64,000 bases of DNA, from positions 102,231,909 through 102,295,908 of the forward strand of contig OW240913.1 in assembly GCA_933207985.1 (NCBI GenBank). The letters are read 5' to 3'. Shown one piece after another: positions 58,402-64,000 of the stretch (position 1 is its first letter; each line of letters starts with the position of its first letter). The notes beneath the pieces were generated by a model. It worked only from the letters and a program-made list of their open reading frames with translations. It did not search any database and had not been told where the DNA came from. The position numbers and the translations under genes were made by a program. Origin of the DNA: Pelobates cultripes (Eukaryota > Chordata > Amphibia > Anura > Pelobatidae).

Positions 58402-58619
58402 CCCTGACCATCCATTGGGGAGGAAATTCCCTTCTGACCAGTTCTTGCCGTTGACAAAGAAAAGTCCGGCAATCATGATAAAGACCCAGACAGCCAGGTT
58501 TATTACATTCAGTACGTTATTAAATCCAACCGAATTCTTTACTCCAAGAGTGACAATTATCGTCACAATAACAGCTATCACCAGGGCTAGAAGGTCTGGG
58601 TATGATTCCTCACCTTTAC
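58402..58619 (-). CDS. slc7a14: SLC7A14 internal exon (GKGEESYPDLLALVI...GWSG)
   Basis: A 218-nt exon after acceptor TTCTTCCAG (58620-58628) with donor GTAGGT starting 58401. The first two bases complete a glycine codon begun in the exon at 63916. It encodes GKGEESYPDLLALVIAVIVT, a helix IIVTLGVKNSVGFNNVLNVI, then NLAVWVFIMIAGLFFVNGKN and SEGNFLPNGWSG. The FNNVLN-x-x-N-x-x-V block is shared by cationic amino acid transporters. The intron separating it from the next exon (17.1 kb) contains the purine minisatellite, CR1 copy 2, the fold-back element and the Gypsy remnant. Confidence 0.95.
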
Positions 58620-58684
58620 CTGGAAGAAAAGTAAAAAACAATGAAAGAAATACTATTTTGAATCAAATGATTGTTTTTTAGACC

Positions 58685-58946
58685 AAAGGTATATAGCCTC
58701 CAAACTCCAATGCTTTCCTATGGAAAAGCATTGGATTGGTTCAGATCATCAAGATTGATAATCTCAGCCATGGAGGTGGAGCAAAGCGGGGCCACCCGCA
58801 GCAAGACCAGTGCGGTGTGCGAGAAGAGGTTAATAAAAGCACCTTTTTCGTGTGATCAGAGCACGGCCGGTAACCTAAATAGCCACACAAGCACTATGGT
58901 ATCAGAAATATGAATTGTATTCCTGACATTATAGTGTTATTTTAAG
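58685..58946 (-). mobile_element. Decayed TTAA-family element
   Basis: Interior AATGCTTTCCTATGGAAAAGCATTGG split at its centre, GATAATCTCAGCCATGG and end ATTCCTGACATTATAGTGTT then ATTTTAA match family blocks in reverse orientation. It begins only ~65 bp 5' of the SLC7A14 exon acceptor. Confidence 0.55.
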
Positions 58947-59630
58947 AACGGTTTGCACCTCTACCTCTAATGATGATTAAGTTTTAACGTAATTACTAAT
59001 TATAATAATGTTTTAATGTTGTTAGCTAGGTAATTCACTTTTGGGCAGGAATATTAACATTAAAATGTTTGGTTGGGGTTCTGCTTACTCTTGTTACCGT
59101 CTCATTTTAAAATGATTTGACGATTTCCATATGTATTAGTATCATAACATTTTTGAAATGACTATTGTATTTTTCCATCATATGGGAGCATGAGCAACCA
59201 GGAATACAGAAAAAACATAAAGAAACCACAAGGATTTTTCCCAATGGTTTATATTGGTATAGGTCCAAATTAATGTGACAGTTTTGTTTAGAGCTTTCCC
59301 GAGACACAACAAAATTTCAGTCAGTATGCTTTTCTGGCAAGTGGAATGGGAAATTGGAAAGTCCTTGAACTGCATATTGATTTTGTTTATCTCTAATTTT
59401 GTTATTAGATGTGGAGGTAACTAAATGTGATCCAAGATTCCAACTTAACCTGTGATTCTACCACGCTCACATATTATTAAAAACCAGCATAGCTCGCCAT
59501 TCCATAAAAAAACTAAAACTTTTTTTTAACAGCAAGCTGTGAAGTAAACTATAATCCGACACTGGTACCAGAACAATAACATTTTCCAAAGAGTTTTTTT
59601 GCAAAGAGTTTTTCTGCTGCTACTGCAATC
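58947..59630. other. SLC7A14 intron, no feature seen
   Basis: AT-rich, nothing recognisable. Confidence 0.45.
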
Positions 59631-59710
59631 ATATAGTGAATGTAGTCCAGGCACTCAGGATCTTTTTCAATGTAGTCCAGAGTGCCTGGACTACATTGTC
59701 TTCACTATAT
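59631..59710. repeat. Hairpin ATATAGTGAATGTAGTCCAG
   Basis: Left arm ATATAGTGAATGTAGTCCAG plus GCACTC and right arm GAGTGCCTGGACTACATTGT plus CTTCACTATAT pair with a two-base bulge. The loop itself holds another AATGTAGTCCA. Confidence 0.8.
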
Positions 59711-59843
59711 GGAATAGGGGTTTGCCATCCCTAGGTACAGTGCACTGCACAAGATCTACAAGTGATGAGAGTACAGATCCCTCCTTTGTTTGCAATCAGT
59801 GCTACTACAACCGTAGACATAATACACCAACATTGCTAATCGT

Positions 59844-60609
59844 GTCATGTCACGCTCAATAAGCGAACATCGTAAGGTTAACACATGATCCATTTTGTCT
59901 CCCGAACACGTGAAACTCCTTTCAGCTACACGATCCGGCGAACCCCGGGGAAAACTATACCGCTGCCCCTTCTGCTCCCAGAGAAGTTAGGAGAACTCCG
60001 TTCAGGAGAAAAGAACAACTGACTGGGGGGAGCATTCTTTACCTAAAAGCCAGGGGGAGCATTGGTCGGTGTTTGCACAGGAACTCCGAAAAGAGGACTG
60101 GACATAGCCCTTCTCCACCTGGAACTGTTTTGGTCTATCACCTCATGGCCGGCCGGTCAGAACTTTACCCAAATAGCGATTCCGTTCTACCGAAGAGATC
60201 TGAGCACTATTTTGACAACTTAGAGGCCTCAGATCCGGGCTATTCGGGAATATACTCGTGGGGTTCCTGTGTAGTATGACTGCATTTTCAGGGTGTTTTA
60301 TGTACTTCATGTATGGTTCCCTGTAAATGAGAGATAATTTTGTTACTAGTGTTTGACTCAATTATCTCCCATACACAGGGACGCCTGGAAGGGATTTGTG
60401 TTGTGTTGAATGGAGACCCCCTGCAGGGGGTCTGTGCATAAAAAGCCGAGTGCGGCTCAATAAACTTTAATTGTACTCCCAGAACTGTGTGTCATCCAGT
60501 TACTGGGGAGGAGGAGAGCTATTAACTTCTCAGCTCCTTGTTCCTGAGTTCCAGTTAACCAGGATCCAGTAGAGGAAAGTCCTGGTCAGGACTAGTGCTC
60601 TGCTACAGC
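59844..60609 (+). mobile_element. LTR-like unit (possible solo LTR)
   Basis: Features in order: TGTCATGTCACGC start (59844, uncertain), CCATTTTGTCTCCCGAACACG, TATA-like GCATAAAAAG (60436), a small GCCG/CGGC stem, then AATAAA at 60459-60464 followed by TGTGTGTC and ending GCTCTGCTACAGCA. This core-promoter plus poly(A) arrangement is that of a retroviral or Gypsy-type LTR. No target duplication, primer-binding site or second LTR was found. Confidence 0.5.
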
Positions 60610-61033
60610 ATATATCATTAAGCTGGGGGGATATTTGTTCATGTGATGGTATCTATTCCTTGGAAGGATTGTGATCACTTTAACTTGAGTGTTTAATGTA
60701 AGAGGCATATCTATTGAAGATAGCGCCTATGGCAATCGCGACCCTCATGACCCATGATCAAACATCTGACCCTCCTGCTTGGCTTTCTTCCAGGAAGGAT
60801 GGCTATAATCCCTGGTGGCCCAATTGTGTGGTCATACTACCTGGTGATCCAGCAGGGGTGGTCTATAGAGTTCCTGAGTCCCTGATGGTCCAGTGGAAGA
60901 GCGTGAAGACGTCAGTAATTGCTCCCTCACAGTCAGGCACTCAGCGAGTCAAAGAACAAGCTGGGAACATCTGGTGGTTGCCCTCTGACTCACTGGAGAG
61001 GACCAGATGCCAAGAAAGCCATTACTGAGGTTT

Positions 61034-61412
61034 CAAATACAGAAAAAAAACAGGTCATGCACTCAAACTCCCATCACTCCTGGGCGGCAGCAACGAAGTA
61101 CAAATGGAGGTCATTTAGGCCATTGGCCATTGGAGGGAATGCCTGCCTGCCACGTCAAGGCAAACCCCGTATGTGGGTCCTAAACTGACCTGTCACCTTG
61201 CTTCCTTGAGCTTCTGGCAAAGATATCTCTAATGAGACAGAGAGGGGTATTTTTTATATACACCCCTATCTACTTATTAACCCTTAATAGGGAACACATA
61301 GGAGGGGTGGCAGCATTGTAACATAGCTGTGTGATACAAAAAGTGAATACAAATACAGAAAAAAACAGGTCCTGCGCTCAAACTTCCATCACTCCTGGGC
61401 GGCAGCAACGAC
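61034..61412 (+). repeat. Pair of ~65-bp direct repeats 313 bp apart
   Basis: CAAATACAGAAAAAAAACAG then GTCATGCACTCAAACTCCCA and TCACTCCTGGGCGGCAGCAA (61036-61098) recurs at 61349-61411 with few changes. It could be the ends of a short repeated element or a tandem unit of ~313 bp. Confidence 0.75.
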
Positions 61413-63915
61413 CATAGTACACATCAGCGCCAATAGGTGCAAGCCTCATGCTGCCAGTTATGATTCCCCTCTCCAAGGCAGCCGGGCCACTAACCTGTAG
61501 CAAGGCTAAAAAAAAATAAAACTAACTGCCTATCATTTCACTGCTCAGTGGCTCCAGAGCCAGATTAAAGTTACCAGGGAGCTAGGTAGGGTGCCAGATT
61601 GCCAGATTCAATACTGTTTCTGTAGAATGTTAACATGACTTCTGTATGTAAATAATTTAAAAAGTTTTTCTAACAATATTGAATAATTTGAAAAGCTTAT
61701 TAAATTGCGTCCAATGTTACCAAATGTACAGATTTTAATTTGAAATACTCTTTCTTAGGATACACCTCACACTGACAATGAATGACCGGGGAGAGCAGGA
61801 GAATTTGAGGTTCTCCTGCTATTCATCACAGTGTGCTATCCTGATGTCACTCTACTGATATGCTTGGGATGAATACAGAAGGCCGGTGTGATTAGAAGAG
61901 ATTGCACAGCTTAGCAAAACCCCAGGGCAGGGACAATTGCACCAAACATAGGACGGAGGAAAGTAGGAAGAGAGCGCCAGTGTTACATGAATTTAACACC
62001 CAATGACTGCAGGTTATGGTGACTCTGGCTGCTAGAGAGGAGGTAAAATATTAACAGCTGTAAAGCAATTGTATGTATCATATATCATGATAAAGTTCAT
62101 GTTGCTTTATAAGCTGTTATTATTTACTTCAAACTGTCATGTCAGGTTCACTTTAAAAGCACAACTGGCCCATGACATTTTTCTTCTGGGCCCAAGCATA
62201 AATAAGCTACAAGGCCCCACAAATCTACATAACTAGCCACTCAGCGCCATTTCTGCATTGCTCAAACTTTGCTGAGGGGATGTAAAAATACATATAATAT
62301 CTACTCATTATTCCATACGATGAAAAGTATTTGGGTTGAGCTATTTTCAGCTCTGGAATAACCTTCCAGAAATTCTAAAATCTTCCACTGGACTAAAGGA
62401 TCTACGTATATGGATATATAATACCTACAATAATTTATAATTTATATTTAACACATGATTATATTGTATTATTCTACAGGATACTTGAAAATGAGAGCAG
62501 TCTCCATGTATTATATCTTATAAAACCTTTTCTGGATATAAAAAAGTCAGAATTGCGGAAACTCTGAGTTACATTAGGCTTTATAATTCTCTGCATAGAG
62601 TATGATGTACCATGTGTAACATTTACCTAAATCTCTGAAAAGCTATAAGCTGCTAAGTGGAAAAAAATTCAAAAGCATACATTATTCATGAGTAGGTAGA
62701 TCTGCTGTCTTTCTAAAGTTTATAAAAAGACAACATTAATAAATGTTTCACTTGTCGATAAAATATCAATACAATATCATCTGTAAGCAGTTAGCTAGTA
62801 CACAATAAACATTTAAGGAATACAAATATGTAACATATCTCACACTGCTCTATCTTCACACTGTATTTTATGTGAAAATTGTTTGGGAAACACAATCTCT
62901 GTGGGTATATTTTTAAAGAGCTGTCACACAAAAGACATTCAGAGCAAAGTTATGCTCTTAATGCTGTGAGCAATGATTCATCACTCATCATGTTTTATTT
63001 GGTTTACATAATGTAGTATGAAGACTATGCACATGTTATTTGTGTAATCATTTCTTGCAATTGCAATGAAGAGTAGACTGGAATTATATCATAATGCTGT
63101 CCATGGACCAGTGTAGCTAAGGGGAGTGGGCCTTGACATTGTCAGGAGGCAGGCATAGAATGTTTTTAGTGACTGTGAGTGGTTAATTGTGCAGTGGGGG
63201 TGAGGACAATTTTGGGTCAGGGGCCATCTTAATTTAATTCTCACTTACCTGTTGTTGTCCCATTGTCCCTCCTTGTTTTTGTTTTGTCTCCTGTTTGATC
63301 ACAGCGGCAGGGGATAGATGGAAAAGTTGGGGTACGTCGGTTCCATATGTGCGATGGTTCTAGTTCTCTAAGAATAGTTAGGTTTTGAACTAGTATTGGT
63401 AGGTTTGAGCTTGTTGGTAACTCAGAACCTGGGGTGTGTAGGTGTATCTTGGTATACCCCTAAAATTGTAAAACAGTGGAAAAGTGGCAGTGGGTTATGT
63501 GTTCTGTTACTTATATTGTGTTATAATATGGTATAACTTTATTGTTTTAGTTGGGTTGAGTCATTGCCCGGTATAAAGGTGGTATGATGGGGTTGATATG
63601 TTAATGATTAAGTTATGTTGAGAATGACCTGTTTTTTCCTTGTGCAAATTTTTATATTTAAATAAAGCTGTGATAATTCTCTTCCAAAATATGTGCTGTC
63701 CGAGTCTTTTTGGGTTATTGGGGCATGTTTTTTAATATGCCAGGAAGACTACTATGCACATGTCAAGGTAATGTGAGCAGGACAGGTGGGACTGGATACA
63801 GCACAGTTTGTATTGGGAGGAATGTAGGCTGGACTAAAAGTTGTCTGTCCTGTGACTATGGCACTCAAGGAAACTGTTGAATATGTATCTCCTAAAAACA
63901 TATATATTTTCTTAC
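61413..63915. other. SLC7A14 intron, no feature seen
   Basis: AT-rich intronic sequence preceding the donor of the edge exon (63916). No recognisable coding or repeat structure beyond short A-runs. Confidence 0.45.
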
Positions 63916-64000
63916 CCAATCCATTCAGTGTCCCCACACTGTTAATAATCCAGTTACTGATTGAGTGATTTGCGAGGGAATCAAACATACTGCTGAGGGC
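63916..64000 (-). CDS. slc7a14: SLC7A14 exon, truncated by the window edge
   Basis: The reading frame runs from the right edge as ALSSMFDSLANHSISNWI, then INSVGTLNGLG, and ends at donor GTAAGA starting 63915. The final G joins the GT that opens the exon at 58619. It resembles the extracellular-loop region between helices of the CAT-type core, which contains the xSMFDSLANH segment in SLC7A14. The 5' exon border lies at or beyond the edge; a CAG close to the edge could also be an acceptor, but the in-frame ALSS reads as coding. About 150 N-terminal residues and the promoter lie outside the window. Confidence 0.9.

Noticed and set aside
60714..61188. Overlapping frames of 104 and 89 codons after the LTR-like unit
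   Set aside because: No recognisable gag, pol or env motif, and they overlap the direct repeats; insufficient to call a gene.
1..64000. A novel multi-gene system, tRNA or rRNA genes
   Set aside because: No clustered unknown genes and no tRNA or rRNA signatures were seen; unexplained structure is accounted for by transposons, satellites and introns of two known genes.

Overview
The window is vertebrate nuclear DNA: AT-rich, sparse in coding sequence, spliced exons with GT/AG borders, and dense in transposon debris. Two genes are recognisable. CLDN11 (claudin-11) contributes its last coding exon on the + strand near 12.9-13.2 kb. SLC7A14, an orphan cationic-amino-acid-transporter relative, contributes the last six coding exons on the - strand between 27.9 kb and the right edge. 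They are convergent neighbours, which as far as I recall matches the CLDN11-SLC7A14 order in human. The repeat population (TTAA-flanked short elements with GGGACACTATAG-like ends, hAT MITEs with 8-bp target duplications, CR1-type LINEs ending in TTCTATG repeats, CTTAAGGGGTTAA palindromes) suggests an anuran amphibian. The species cannot be settled from the sequence alone.

Layout. 1-12.9 kb: CLDN11 upstream/intronic sequence with a palindromic hAT MITE, an old ~370-bp tandem satellite, a head-to-head inverted repeat, TTAA elements and a 27-bp minisatellite that carries a duplicated hAT insertion. 12.9-13.2 kb: CLDN11 terminal exon. 13.2-27.8 kb: intergenic DNA and presumptive 3' UTRs, with a dead Tc1-like element, TG-rich simple repeats, nested TTAA elements and hairpins. 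27.9-64 kb: the SLC7A14 3' half, whose large introns hold a nearly full CR1 LINE (30.7-34.3 kb), an inverted CR1 3' fragment (37.7-38.6 kb), a hAT element with nested insertions (41.9-43.0 kb), a 1-kb purine-rich minisatellite (44.2-45.2 kb), a second 5'-truncated CR1 (48.2-50.7 kb), a 1.1-kb fold-back element (54.3-55.4 kb), a Gypsy gag-LTR remnant (56.5-57.9 kb) and an LTR-like unit (59.8-60.6 kb).

The visible SLC7A14 exons join in consistent phase and encode about 617 residues: the central and C-terminal membrane domain plus a hydrophilic tail. The N-terminal ~150 residues lie beyond the right edge. Everything else is mobile or repetitive DNA. I found no new multi-gene system. The most notable observations are a recently duplicated 473-bp block of minisatellite plus hAT, an in-frame 30-bp repeat inside a CR1 ORF1, and two CR1 copies that share the same ORF2 frameshift although they inserted independently.
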